A DNA stretch of 64,000 bases from Mariannaea sp. PMI_226 (lineage: Eukaryota > Ascomycota > Sordariomycetes > Hypocreales > Nectriaceae). The notes below the pieces were generated by a model. That model was not told the DNA's origin and did not search any database. It was given only the letters and a program-made list of their open reading frames with translations. Every line of letters starts with the position of its first letter. Within the stretch, counting starts at the first letter, position 1. Below are positions 46,556-58,435 of the stretch, in pieces. The position numbers and the translations under genes are program-made. Where the stretch lies: assembly GCA_024336345.1 (NCBI GenBank), contig JANFOG010000005.1, forward strand, positions 2,418,001 to 2,482,000. The letters run 5' to 3'.

Positions 46556-48406
46556 ATGGTGAGTCCGCGTTCCCCCTACCTGCAAGGTACCCCTCTGCCA
46601 GCGCGCATAACAGCCACTAACACGATCTTGATTGCAGTCGACTACCATTGTCACCTCGAGGACCGAGACCGTATGCGACTTCCCCCCAGGCGGACAAATC
46701 GCCCTTTGACAATTCTCGCGATCAGATGCTAACAAATTCAATTAACAGCTCAAGAAGTATCTCGACCTTGATCAGAAGGGTATGATCATGGCTGAGTACG
46801 TCTGGGTCGATGCTGCCGGCGAGACTCGATCAAAATCCCGAGTAAGTTGAAACCAAGTTGCCCTGCCTCCCCTTCTTTACCTGTTGCCAAGCGCGCCCTT
46901 CGTTTTCCGTGTTTCCTGCTTTCGTTCTGGCCTTCACCGGCTATCCAGCGTCATCGTGGCCAGGGTTCTTGGTTCAAACAGGGAGAGGCTGAGTTTTGCC
47001 TTGGCCGTCATCGGTATCGCGCTTACCTCTCCCGACCAATGACATCCAAAAATAGAGTATCCACTTGCTCCCAAAATATGGGGCTTGTGGGGACTCCGAT
47101 CCATTGACTTGGATGAGCCGGTGATGGCCGAGAACGGCGGAAACTGGTATCGCCGCCGGCGGCCGTTGAGTATCGTGTGTTCCTGGCAACTGAATCAGGG
47201 CTGAAAAAAAGAGGCAAAAGTACGCGATTGCTAACATGAATTCGTTTTCAGACTCTCAAGGAGGCTGAGTACAAGCCCGAGGATCTCCCCGTCTGGAACT
47301 TCGACGGCTCTTCCACCAACCAGGCCCCCGGCGACAACTCGGATGTCTACCTCCGCCCCTGCGCCGTCTTCCCCGATCCCTTCCGTGGTTCTCCCAACAT
47401 CATCGTCCTTGCCGAGTGCTGGAACGCCGACGGCACCCCCAACAAGTACAACTACCGCCATGACTGCGCCAAGGTCATGGAGTCCTACGCCGATCAGGAG
47501 CCTTGGTTCGGTCTCGAGCAGGAGTACACTCTCCTCGGCAACGACGGTCGCCCCTATGGCTGGCCCACTGGCGGCTTCCCTGCTCCGTAAGTCACTTTCA
47601 GAGCACATGACTCACATCTGTGCCGATTTTGAGCAAACCGAAACAGACAATAAACTAACAATCTCATAGTCAGGGCGAGTACTACTGCGGTGTCGGTTAC
47701 GGCAAGGTAGTCCAGCGTGATATCGTTGAGGCTCACTACAAGGCCTGCTTGTGTAAGTTCAACGACTACTGCCCAGTTTACTTCACAAAGAAGACATGAA
47801 AACTGACTCAATGACTATAGACGCCGGCATCAAGATCTCCGGTACCAACGCCGAGGTCATGCCCGCTCAGTGGGAGTACCAGGTCGGTCCCTGCGACGGC
47901 ATTGAGAGTAAGTTGACACCGCTTTTCTATCCCAAATAACTTAGATGACGTCGTTGCTGACAACAAAACTAGTGGGTGACCATCTCTGGGTGGCTCGTTT
48001 CTTCCTTGCCCGCATTGCTGAGGAGTTCGGTGCCAAGGTCTCCGTGCACCCCAAGCCTATTGCCGGTGACTGGAACGGTGCCGGTCTTCACAGCAACTTC
48101 TCCACCAAGGCTATGCGTGAGGAGGGTGGCATGAAGGTCATCGAGGAGGCTCTTAAGAAGCTCGAGCCCCACCACGCCGAGTGTATCGCTGAGTATGGCG
48201 AGGACAACGAGCTCCGTCTTACTGGACGTCACGAGACCGGCTCCATCGAGCATTTCAGCTGGGGTGTTGCCAACCGTGGATGCAGTATCCGTATCCCCCG
48301 TGAGGTTGCCCACAAGGGCTACGGTTACTTCGAGGACCGACGTCCCGCTTCCAACGCCGACCCTTACCGGGTTACCAAGGCTCTCATTCAGTACTCTTTG
48401 GCTTAA
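46556..48406 (+). CDS. glnA: Glutamine synthetase
   Basis: ATP-dependent ligation of ammonia to glutamate, the central nitrogen assimilation step; cytosolic, eukaryotic type II enzyme. Seven coding exons: 46556-46558, 46638-46670, 46749-46841, 47252-47586, 47670-47752, 47821-47907 and 47973-48406. All phases agree and give 355 residues, the normal fungal length. Exon 1 is only the ATG; exon 2 is 11 codons ([11 protein letters not shown]). Intron 3 is long (410 nt), the others 65-83 nt. Signatures: [46 protein letters not shown] (metal-binding Glu), [55 protein letters not shown] and [10 protein letters not shown] (ATP/active site). A strongly C-ending codon choice and CT-rich leader indicate high expression. 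Confidence 0.98.
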
Positions 48407-49459
48407 AGCGTGTTCGTAAAAAGATTTTTAATTGAATCTTAACTGGGTTTTTTACAGGGGTATTTTTTTCCTTTTCTGGCGTGAGGGTATGGGATAAGTC
48501 TATTTTCGATAGATAGCATAACAACTGGTCCTTCGAGATCTAGTAATTTAACATGAACACTGATGAACCAATTACAATAAAAATTGTCACCATATATCTA
48601 TGCCTGCTCTACCACCGTCTCTCTCTCTCTCTCTGTCTCTCTTTTGCTTTACTCTCCTGTGCTTTGTTACTCCTATTTGGCGATGATGGAGCAAACGACA
48701 TTATTGTACTTGACACATTGAAGGAGTTTTCAGGAGTTTGTGATGTTGGAGTAGAGGTCCATTTCGCGTTTGTACTTTCTGCTTGGGGATATGGCCTTTT
48801 ACGTCACATAACTCTTCATTATATTGAACGTTGCCTAGGAAACCTCAAAAGGGGAGATCATGGGTTTGCCAACTTTCGAGTTGACTGTCTGTCTGCTTTT
48901 CACGTTTTCAGCTGTCTCTTGAGAGATTCTAACCCTTGGTATTTAATATGTAGCCAACCCTGCTTTTGTCTGTCTGTCTGGTATGGAAATGAAAACATCT
49001 GTGGGGTGTGATGAAGACGAATGGTGTTTTTTTGTGTTTCACCATTACAGGAGAAGAGCACCAATTCTGAGACATGAGGTCGCTCGATGCCGCTATGGGG
49101 AACGCGGTACGCGGCTATGTATCTCAATCCGTTGTTGTCTTAGTTCTGGGGCCCGATCCTATCCGGGGTAGGAGTAAAGATGTGCACGACCAAAGTGTAT
49201 CTATCGTGTTTAGAGACAACGCCGAGGTGGGAGCTTCAATATGTTGGGGTCCAAAAGGGCAAGCCGAGTTTTGTGTCGGATTGCTGGAGTGGAGTGGGCG
49301 TCGATTCATCCTTATTAGTTAGGCTATTTTCGGTATTCTCACCTTTCAGTTGGTCATGCTGAAAAATGAATAAAAAGTTCATAGCGAAGCTGGACCGATA
49401 TGAAAGATGAACCAAAAAGCGAATTGAATCTGACGATCAGATTCTGTTGTTGAAATGCT
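48407..49459. other. 3' flank of glutamine synthetase
   Basis: About 1 kb with T-rich sequence just after the stop and a CT microsatellite near 48618-48640. An ATG-led frame of 152 codons (48553-49011) crosses the CT repeat but has no family features and probably reflects chance. A T5 run on the minus strand, near 49411, could end transcription of the leftward tRNA. Confidence 0.55.
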
Positions 49460-49531
49460 TGCCCCGTACTGGAATCGAACCAGTGATCTTATCATTACTA
49501 GTGATACGCTTTACCACTGAGCCAACGGGGC
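49460..49531 (-). tRNA. tRNA-Thr (anticodon AGT)
   Basis: A 72-nt cloverleaf on the minus strand. Acceptor arm GCCCCGT pairs with ACGGGGC, followed by discriminator A. The D arm carries GCTCAGTGGTAAAGC (A box). Anticodon stem TATCA/TGATA has loop CTAGTAA, so the anticodon is AGT (read as IGU in the tRNA) for Thr ACU/ACC. The T arm is ACTGG/CCAGT around TTCGATT (B box). No intron; CCA is not encoded, as expected for a eukaryote. Confidence 0.95.
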
Positions 49532-52500
49532 TTCTTAAGCTTGGTTGGGAATCGCCATGGAAATAGTACCTATGAACCCACTTTGCGTTAGGACCTTGTT
49601 CGCTTGTCAGGGGGATGTGCCCATCTACTCTTTCGGCGACAATTGCACTTAGAATACGCTATATGGGAGTATTAGCTATTATTATATGACCCTTCGTCGT
49701 ATTCCTTAATGACATGACGGTAGGCAGTGGTGGCTACATTATGTCCCAGCACACCGCATCTCTCCAACCTCAACAACCGATTTGCAACACAAGTTGAGGG
49801 ATCTCATCTTTTGACAGTGTATCGTGTAGATCGAGGATTCGCAGTGCTTGATTATTCAATAAAAAGCTGTCTGGCCAGTTTTTTGCACCATGAGTAGAAT
49901 CGTGGATATACCCTTCGCCAGGCTAATGCCCAACATATCGAGCTGGCCTCGCCTGGTAAAGATGACGGAACTCTTATAGCCGGGGCAAGAGCCGTATCTT
50001 GTGCACATGTGACGGTAAGGATTTCTAGCATGTATTTCAGCTCAGTCGAGCGCTTGAGCTCTGGTTCTCACCCATACGAAGCCTCATGGGCTTTTGAGCA
50101 CTTCCTTACCCTGAAGGAGTCGGTCCAGGAAATATGACCCATCCAGTATAACTACAATCAAAAATAGTCGGGTGTGGATTAGGTTTGATCTTATGCTTCA
50201 GAGTGGTGAGAGCAATACACTTTAGTTAAACGAAGTAGCCAGAAAGACCTTAAGGGTTGTGTGGTAGAGTCTATAAGAAGCGGGAGTACGAAGACAATAC
50301 TCCGCTAACATAACCAGGAAGCACTCTTCAACGACCGTCTCAAACTTTGAAACATTTGTTATATTACTTGGGAATAAATGAACCTGAATAAGGAGTGTTT
50401 ACATGGCCACCGTGGAATGGGCATTGTAGATGGCCTGCTGCGTGACAGGATTGGTAACGAACAAAGTATATCTATAACTGTGTCTGCATCTGATATCCAT
50501 AGGATTTCAAGCCATGAAAGAACGTCCAATGTTTTAGGATAATGTCTCAAGTTCTCTACTATTGTGAGTGTATAGAATATTGACAGGATTCCAATTGAAT
50601 TCGAAAATGGAATCTGTTCTACTGTACTTGCAGCGCTTTCTCAAGGTCACATGAACAATCTTTTGAGGGAGCAAATTCTAAGACTTCAATGAGTCTTGAT
50701 TGATTGCGAATATTGTGTATGATAGCAGTACCTGAGTTTGATATAGTGATGGAAGAAAAATATCGGACCCAATGATGCCCATTCATCACGTATATCAGAA
50801 GAGCATTTTGAAGTTCCTTCATAAATGCAATTGCAATCTCTCAATGCATCAGTAAATATTTTAACAAATTTTATAGCATCTCAGACGTATTACTGCCGAA
50901 TTGATGGAAGGTGAAATTATCACCACTGGCAAAGCCGAATCAGCCATGATATTTCAATCACCGATTCAGTACATTGAGTGTTGTTTCGAAACTTAATCTA
51001 GACACTCATAGATCTCTTCTTTGATATAAACCTTTAGGTTATATTGATAACTGTTTGTTCATGAAATCGTAGCCTAATTCTCGTTGAATAGATTTGTATC
51101 GAAGATAGCGACCTAGAGATCGTGGAACTAAGACGTACAGCTAAGAAATCAAGCATGTAGTATCCAAAAAGCTTCTCATCAAACAACTTTGTTAGTTCTT
51201 TAAGATATGTTAATATAGTTTAATTAGACGACAGTGAGCTGGAGAATTTCTGCAATAAGGGGGCTGGCTGAGAGAAACAATGAAGCCCCTGAAAATGACG
51301 AAGAAACATAACTTTGCATTCACTGGACGGAATCCAGTCACTTACGGTTAATTACGCCAGCCTATTGTTACTCAACTAAGAAACTACGGTCTTTACAAAT
51401 GATTTATCACTATTTCTGAAGAAAAAACAAACCATGCGTGGGTGGGTTACTGAGAAACCCAGTGTATAAGAGAAGGGTGCTGCCAGCGACTTTCCAATCC
51501 CCAGGCGCACTGATGACAACTAATGTGGCAGGCAGAATCTATCTCCATTGTTAATTTGTTCTAGTCACTCGAAGCATAATGAAATTTTCAACAATACTTG
51601 GGACTAGCATCGAGATACCAACCAAGGCTGAACGATTCTTGCAAAGGGGTGTCCAACACACAGGGAAACCACCCCCGGGGGTCGGATCCGCGAGGGAGTC
51701 CAAGGAGAATCAAGCTATACTTCGGGTGGTCTACCGAGGGAAGTATTCTTCATGTACCTGTCCAAAATAACCAGCAGCTCCGCGGAGTGTCCCGAGTGAT
51801 CGCACCGGATCGAGATGAGGCAGCGACACTCCGTGGCTGGTTGGGTCGCAGTCCGTCTTTCTCCCTAACATGTCTTCCTCCTCCCTGCAGTGGGCGAGTA
51901 CGTTTGCTGCGGGATCGTCACGGGTATGCTGCAGAGAAACAACGGTAGAGTTTCTCAGCTATGACGGGAAGAAAAAGGTCGGTGAGCATCTGACTCCTCA
52001 AGATCTGTTGGCTGCGCGGTTACGAGTGGGCTGGGGATGATGTGGGTTTTTGGACGCACTTGACCTGGTCAACCTCGGTAGTTCTCAGATGATCCTTGCT
52101 TAAGTAACAGAGGATGTTGTTTGCAAGAGGATGTTTCTATAGTTTTGGATGTTTCTACAATGTTATTTTTCTTGGCTTATTCTTTGTGTAGGTTTCTTGG
52201 TCCTTTTATTTCTTTAATGTCCTCTACCTCTTCATTCGCTTGAACCTACTTTCCTCCCCATCTTTTATTTTTTTTCCATGTCTCAGTAGCATTGTGGTGG
52301 ATTAGCAGACTCACAATGTTTCAGTGAAGTTATTCCAAGCATGCAGCGAGGCTTGGCGGCTGTGGCTTAGCACCGCCTCAAGGCTTCCCAACCTCTGTCC
52401 AGTTGTTACTGGTGCTCCAGTATTAAGCTCCCCTCCTACCTTCCCCTAGTAGTTACTTTCCCCCCTCCTTCCCGCCCTCGGCAGTTGGGTCTCGCCTACC

Positions 52501-52929
52501 TAACGTATTTTCTAAAAATAGTCCACTTACACTGATTGGTGAATAGCGGATAAGCTTCCCATCCTCTGTCAACCGAAACCCCAGGAGACCAAGTGAGCGC
52601 AAGCCAGGTAATGGTCATAAAAGCCCCAGGTAGCATTGGTAAGAATGATTACTGGCTTTGGTACAGAAGTCGTAGGATCACTCCCCAGATGACCCGGAGT
52701 TGAGATGAGAACGCGAACCCGTGATGACATCGCTTCCCTGGTTCGAATTCAGATCCCTCGTGGTCTGAAACTCCCCTCTGAATCCATCACCACCATCACC
52801 AACAAGCGCGTGTACTGCACCAATCCTCTGTCTAGAAGCTAAATGCGAGTTTATGCCACAGAGTCTATTCTTGAAACACCCCTGTCACTCTGTCTTCCAC
52901 CAGTGCCATCCCGGAACCGTGCCCGTTTG

Positions 52930-52946
52930 CCCCCCCCCCCCCCCCC
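52930..52946 (+). repeat. Poly-C run
   Basis: Seventeen consecutive C in a T/C-rich patch; no coding meaning. Confidence 0.9.
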
Positions 52947-53417
52947 TTCTTTCCCCTTGCTCTGCCTCTGATGCGACTAGTTTTGCTCTTCGCCCTGCGC
53001 CCTTGACCTCTCAATTCTCTTTCGAGCTTCCCACCACCTCCAACCACCCAGTATGCCGTTGACACGAGACCGGGGTGGTCAGCCGCAGGCAGGGGCGCCC
53101 CCAACCTCATCAACACCTTTTTTTTCTCTTCATACCCAAACAAATGGGTCCGGGATACAGGGAGACACCAGTAGGTTCGTGCTTTTTGTTTTTCTGGTCG
53201 TGCAGATAACAAACACATCCCCACCAACATGGCAGTGCTTTCAGCATGCCGTGGGATGCCTGGTTTCAAAAACGTGGTCGAAAATAAACATGTTGCCTGC
53301 AGGGCTCATGAATTGTGGCGCCGCTGTCGGTTTCTCTCGGACTGGGAAGCGAGCATGTCTCAATCGAAGCTGTTCCGATTATGACGATTGTGAGTCAATG
53401 GCGAATTTCTTCATGGT

Positions 53418-53441
53418 GATTGATTGATTGATTGATTGATT
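53418..53441 (+). repeat. (GATT)6 microsatellite
   Basis: Six perfect GATT units. About 290 bases further on (near 53729-53755) lies a separate short GAGAT repeat. Confidence 0.9.
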
Positions 53442-55477
53442 GGGGACCAACCTCCGACCCATGTAGCCCTACATTTGACTGCTGCAGATCCTCACCTGAA
53501 AGGAAGGGAGAAAAGTTCTTTTCTTCGGTGACCAGGGACCGAAAATGGCAACATCCATATTCATCCGGCTCTTGGTCTTGGTGGACGCTTTGTCTGTTTA
53601 TTGGTGTACCATCAATGGTGAGCGTCGTAAGCGGACAGTTATCTTCAACGGGCAATTAGACGCCCCGCCCAATTAGCATTTTCCAGATTTCACGGGAATC
53701 CCTCTCGGAGAGATAGGATGAGATAAGATTAGCTGAGCTGAGATGAGATGAGATGGCGCCTTTCCATACCCAATACCTACCTCTCATTCCTATACGAAAC
53801 AACTCTGGGCACAGCAAAATTATCGTTGTTTTTGGGGAGAATAATCACAGACGAGCTTTGATAAGCAGATATGAACAATGGGCTGTATCCGTATTCACCA
53901 AGACCGTCTATACGAATATTATTAGTCCATATGGTGTCTCTGCTACGAAGTCCCGTTACCCTGCTTGACTCTCATATTTCCAAGCCAATATTTCGTCCAA
54001 TTGGACCCAGGCTTTCCCTCTTTGTACGTTGCAAAGCCGTCCCTCGTTGAGTTAGTAGGTGCTGTACCTGATGCCGCCCCTTGCTTAGACATAATGCGCC
54101 ATTACTACTTTTTTTTCTCTTTATTCCCCCCCCTCCCCCCCCAATATCTTACTGTACTCTAGGCTCTTGCTTGTCGGTTGCTAAACTACCCTTAAGGCGG
54201 TGCGGGGGACAATGAGAAAAAGAGGCGTTTTGTTATGGACGCCCCTAACCAAGCCCAAAGATGCTTTGAACCAATGATGCGCGCCCGAGACAGACATACA
54301 TACGTAGGACCAAGAAAAAAAAACCTCGACGATTAAGTGTGCCTATTTATGGCTCGGGATATTCCGCGGGTCGCTTCTCGACATGAGAATCCACAGAGAA
54401 GCAGAAGCCTCTGTTGACGCAAATGTGCACATCGAGACCAGACGGTTGGCAGGCTTGGCCCATCTCATATGTCTCAAACGGTTATCGGTGTGAGTGCATG
54501 TTCCATGACTTCGAGGGATATTTCAGGAAACGTGTACATACTATGGTACATAGAACACACCATCTCCTCTCCACGCCGGCACACTCTCAACATGTGAGCA
54601 TCACCGGCTACTGTGGTGCATATCCCGACTTCTTGCATGTGCATTGCGGGACCCCTCGCTATGCTTATTTCTGCACCTTTTCCTTTTTATGATGCTGGGT
54701 TGGATATACAGTATGTACTCATTACCCCAGACTCGGGGAGATGGAGAGCAGGGCAAAAAAGTCCTTTTTTTGCCTCTGTCATAAGCGGTGCCCGGTTGGT
54801 AGGAGCAAGGCTGAATACGTGCCGATCTTTCGTGATCTTCGTAAGACGGTGCCTGCGCAAAATGCTCCCCAAGCCCGATTCTTACGAACATGGTTCTTTT
54901 TCTCTTTCTCTTTCTCTATCGCTCTCGCTCTCGGTCAGTTTACAGTCGAATCCAGTCACGTCAGAGGGATCCGCAATGTACGCATACCTACGTACATGGC
55001 AAAGTGCCTCGTTCTGCACGCGCAAGCCACACTCAATTGTGGTTATTTTTCTGGGGGGCCTACTTGGCCACATTTTCTTTCAGCTGAGTCTAGTTTTAAG
55101 GGTATTACGCGGGATGATGGCACTCGTGATTCATGATTTGTCTACATCTCGAGCACTCTAGGCCCCAGAGTCCAAATGGCCCCAGCTGCTCAGCCCGCCA
55201 GGGATCCCCAATCGCGCTGCACTACCCAAAACGGGGGTTCACGTTGCCAGTTTGAGGCGCTACGGTGATTTACAGTACTGTCCCATAATTCTCCTGCACG
55301 CATGACCTTTTTGTTTGCGAGAATTATTGCAAAAACGTGCACCATGGGATAACGAGATATCATCGAAAGAGGAGCTAGCTATTGAGTAAAGTATTGTAAC
55401 GACTGACGTGTAGCGCTTGTGTGAAACTGCACAGATACCCAAACTCCCTCATAAAGTTGAAGTCTGCTAATAAGTGG

Positions 55478-55492
55478 ATATATATATATATA
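55478..55492. repeat. (AT)n microsatellite
   Basis: Short uninterrupted AT run within an AT/GT-rich patch (to about 55535) downstream of the Zn2Cys6 gene. Confidence 0.85.
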
Positions 55493-55834
55493 TGTATATG
55501 TATGTGCGTCAATGTATACAGACACATATATATAATTGGTAACCAGTCTAATAAGGCGTAGGTCCAACAGTGCCGCCTTCACACAGTGTACATGTTCCCA
55601 CTGATCATCCATATTTGGGAGGCTTGCTGTTGCCTGCTGATTTGGTTCAAGCCTCCTCTCAAATTCCGCCCTGCCGTCAATGATGATGAAAAATGAACCA
55701 TACTCCTGTAATTCCAGACCCCATTGCCCCAAATATAACGCCTATGATGAGACCCAAAATGCCTCTTCGTGTTTCTTTTTTTGGTTGCTAGCTAACTAAC
55801 TGAGAGACGGGCGCAGGCCGTTGATTGAGGACCG

Positions 55835-58435
55835 TCATGCGGTCCGCTTGTTGTTTCGATCAAAGTAATAGTAGATAGAATCCATGTCTGTTCCGGTCGT
55901 AGTTGCATCCATATTTGGATCATGCCAGTCCCACAGCCCGGTCTGCGCAGGGCTAGGACCCGTCATGTCAAAGTCCATCATGACAGGTAGTGGAGGGCAC
56001 CATGTGTTTTGCAGATCATCTAGCTCGGCAATGCTCATGTGATGCTCCGTGTTGGAGATGCCTAGAGTATTAGCATCCATGATGTCGTTGAAAATAATGT
56101 CTGAAGGTTCCCAGCCAGGCTTCCGATGTTCTTCAAATGGTGTAAAGGAGTTCGTGACTGGCTCCCCAGGCGAGCATTGTGATGACGACGGCCTCATAGA
56201 CGATGCCACGGTCAAAGCGTCACCACCACAGCTATATAATGGCGAAGAATCCACAGAGATCCTTGGAATCTGCATAGCTGATGGATTTTCTGGTTCCAGA
56301 GGGAAAAGGCAGTGTGGACTTCGTTGAGGCGAACCATAGATTGACCCCATGCGGTTAAGATCGGGAGATGAGGAGCTGGATGAGCTAGAGCACGATAGTG
56401 CACCTGTCATTCGCATACACGTCTTCAAGTTCCGTCGAACGTAGCGTATTGAGCTGCCCTGGTTCAGGAACTCGTGTTGGCTCATATCGTAGATCCGTCT
56501 GGTCAACATATGGAGCTTGCTTTCGTATAACTGAAGTATGGAATGGTCGATCGGCTGAAACTTTTGCTGAATGAATCGTAAGGCTCGAGCACAGGTATCG
56601 AGAGCTGTGCAGAAGAAACCTGGACAGGATCCACGGAGAGATGGGGCAGGTCCGAACAGATCAGGTGGCTGTTCAGCAGTTGTTGTCAGTAGCCGGAGGA
56701 TTTCTTCCGATGATGCACAGAACTGGTCAACGATCTCAGTTGTTATGATTGCTTCAGGCTGCATAGGCTGTTGCTCCGGGAATAGGAACTGAATGTTCAT
56801 GGAATGGTAGACTAAGAATACGAGATTCCGAGACGAGTCCTCGGTGGCTTGGCGGCCTAATAGGCGGATACTCTCCATCAGCGCTTGGCTGGCCTTTCGG
56901 CAAGCGCTTTCCGTGTTTTTCAGAGGTTCGCCTTGTTGTACTCGTTGCAAAGAAAGTGAAGGATCTTCTTGCCATAGTCTAGGCGTTGTAGATGATTCTG
57001 TTGGGTGGGAGTTTTTGGGATGGAGTGCGAATACGTAGGCAACAACGCTGGCAATGTGTGCCAGGGGCCACATCTCCCTGATGGCGCTCTTTTGCTTTTG
57101 TAGCGTGCTGAAGTTTTCAGAGACAAGATCCAGTTGAATCATAACAGATGACGCCTCGGTGACTGGGAGGAAAACATCAGATGTAAGAGATGTAGGTAGT
57201 AGAGATGAAAAGTGACTGCCACCCATTTGGATGAAAGCCCACAGGCTGAGAGAATATGTTGTCCAGTATAGGTATGTGACAATTTCCTTTTCCACGTCAA
57301 AAACATCAATACCGTTGATGCGTGCGGTGGTTTTAGGGGCAGAACTGTTCGATATCCGATCCTTGATCTCGGATACCAAGCTGCTTGCAAGCCGAATGTA
57401 GCAGACTGCTCGTCGTAGCTGGAATGAAGATAAGGCATTCCAGGCCAGCAGCACAAGGGCCTGGGCGGTAGAGATGCCGCTGAATATCCTGGTAGATACA
57501 CCCGAACTGCCACCGTGGGGAGGGCTTTGTGTCGGCCGGAGAGGTCTCTTGCGGAGCTGGGAGATGGCCCATCGTAGGAGGACATGACCTCGGGCAATGG
57601 AAGTCCCGTCTCCAATACTGAAGTTGGCGTCTGCCAGCATCGTGGCTAGCAAGATCTCGTCGTGGGTTCCGTCGCGGACTTCTCGTAGAAGCAGGGTCTT
57701 GGACACTAATACTGATAATGGATGCACTGAGTACCAGACATCAATGAGTTGGGTTTGCTGTCGTTGCCCATATTCGGACAAGGGGTTGCTACCAGGGGGA
57801 GGGCTGTCAAACATGGTCTTGGTATCATCGTTGGCCAAGCCGGTTAGAAAGAAGTGGGCACCACCGTCTTCGACGTGATAGGATCCCAGTGTCCCAAATT
57901 GATCCGGAACCAGGCCGATGAGGTCGTGTGCCAGCAGGGATAGTATCCCTGTATACCGGGGATTCTTGGGGTTGGACTTGGCCCTGGTGCTCTCAGATCG
58001 ACCATGGAGGCTACGTCTTTGAGAATGGGCGGCGATCAGATTCTGCCACGGGCTACTCAGAGTCCCATTAGCATCTTGTGAGAAATTTTCGGAGAATCGT
58101 TGCTCGAGAGCCATGGCTACAGTCTCTTCAGTATCTCCAGCAGCTCCGATCTCTTCCATAGCGTTGCTTGGGGGAGTTGAGTGTTGGGAACTGAGAGAAG
58201 TAGATCGCTGACGAGTAGGTCCGGTGGTGGCATCTCCCGTATTGCGGTAGACGCTCAAGGAAGATTTGCTGCTATCTAGGCTGAGATTGCGAGTTCTCGA
58301 TCTGATAGGCTCGAAGTCGTAGATACAGTCGGCACCCTGCCGACGGCAGGCCTCGCAAATGGTTTCATTGGAGCACTTGATCTTGCGGGCTCGGCAGAAA
58401 GCACAAGACCTCCTCAAAGGGTGTTTTGAGGACAT
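55835..58435 (-). CDS. Zn2Cys6 (binuclear cluster) transcription factor
   Basis: DNA-binding regulator with a fungal Gal4-type zinc cluster. Intronless, 866 residues. The cluster is right at the N terminus: C11-X2-C14-X6-C21-X5-C27-X2-C30-X6-C37 (CAFCRARKIKC, then CEACRRQGADC), followed by a Ser-rich linker. The body looks like the fungal-specific regulatory (middle homology) region, about 155-600. It includes GILSLLAHDLIGLVPDQFGT, LIDVWYSVHPLSVLVSKTLL, ILLATMLADANFSIGDGTSI and EKEIVTYLYWTTYSLSLWAF. A Ser repeat (about 8 in a row) and a Pro/Ser-rich tail follow, ending in Asp/Thr-rich sequence that could be an activation domain. Target genes are not evident. The nearest rightward neighbour is a divergent MFS porter 3.1 kb away. 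Confidence 0.95.
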   Translation of the reverse strand: MSSKHPLRRSCAFCRARKIKCSNETICEACRRQGADCIYDFEPIRSRTRNLSLDSSKSSLSVYRNTGDATTGPTRQRSTSLSSQHSTPPSNAMEEIGAAGDTEETVAMALEQRFSENFSQDANGTLSSPWQNLIAAHSQRRSLHGRSESTRAKSNPKNPRYTGILSLLAHDLIGLVPDQFGTLGSYHVEDGGAHFFLTGLANDDTKTMFDSPPPGSNPLSEYGQRQQTQLIDVWYSVHPLSVLVSKTLLLREVRDGTHDEILLATMLADANFSIGDGTSIARGHVLLRWAISQLRKRPLRPTQSPPHGGSSGVSTRIFSGISTAQALVLLAWNALSSFQLRRAVCYIRLASSLVSEIKDRISNSSAPKTTARINGIDVFDVEKEIVTYLYWTTYSLSLWAFIQMGGSHFSSLLPTSLTSDVFLPVTEASSVMIQLDLVSENFSTLQKQKSAIREMWPLAHIASVVAYVFALHPKNSHPTESSTTPRLWQEDPSLSLQRVQQGEPLKNTESACRKASQALMESIRLLGRQATEDSSRNLVFLVYHSMNIQFLFPEQQPMQPEAIITTEIVDQFCASSEEILRLLTTTAEQPPDLFGPAPSLRGSCPGFFCTALDTCARALRFIQQKFQPIDHSILQLYESKLHMLTRRIYDMSQHEFLNQGSSIRYVRRNLKTCMRMTGALSCSSSSSSSSPDLNRMGSIYGSPQRSPHCLFPLEPENPSAMQIPRISVDSSPLYSCGGDALTVASSMRPSSSQCSPGEPVTNSFTPFEEHRKPGWEPSDIIFNDIMDANTLGISNTEHHMSIAELDDLQNTWCPPLPVMMDFDMTGPSPAQTGLWDWHDPNMDATTTGTDMDSIYYYFDRNNKRTA

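Larger units (their letters stand above)
49532..55834. other. 6.3-kb gene-free region, AT-rich in its left part
   Basis: From the tRNA to the end of the Zn2Cys6 gene. The left part (about 49560-51580) is AT-rich (some lines 25-28% GC) with few open frames; it may be a decayed repeat. From about 52200 onward it is T/C-rich and low-complexity: C17 at 52930, (GATT)6 at 53418, GAGAT repeats near 53730, C runs near 54127-54141, a CT repeat near 54900 and (AT)n near 55480. The ATG-led frame at 51579 lacks features. No gene is supported. Confidence 0.55.

Noticed and set aside
47231..47608. Minus-strand frame of 125 codons, and another at 47969-48313
   Set aside because: Antisense shadows of glutamine synthetase exons with strong C-ending codons.
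48553..49011. 152-codon ATG-led frame downstream of glutamine synthetase
   Set aside because: Crosses a CT microsatellite that codes a Leu/Ser run; no recognisable sequence and located in the 3' flank.
52741..52765. GGTTCGAATTC-like B-box, possible second tRNA
   Set aside because: No A box, acceptor or anticodon stem can be paired around it.
53400..53760. Short tandem repeats resembling an array
   Set aside because: Simple GATT and GAGAT microsatellites without spacers; not CRISPR, which is not expected in a fungus.
54613..55161. 182-codon plus-strand frame
   Set aside because: Starts without ATG and includes a Ser/Leu run from a CT repeat; no domain features.
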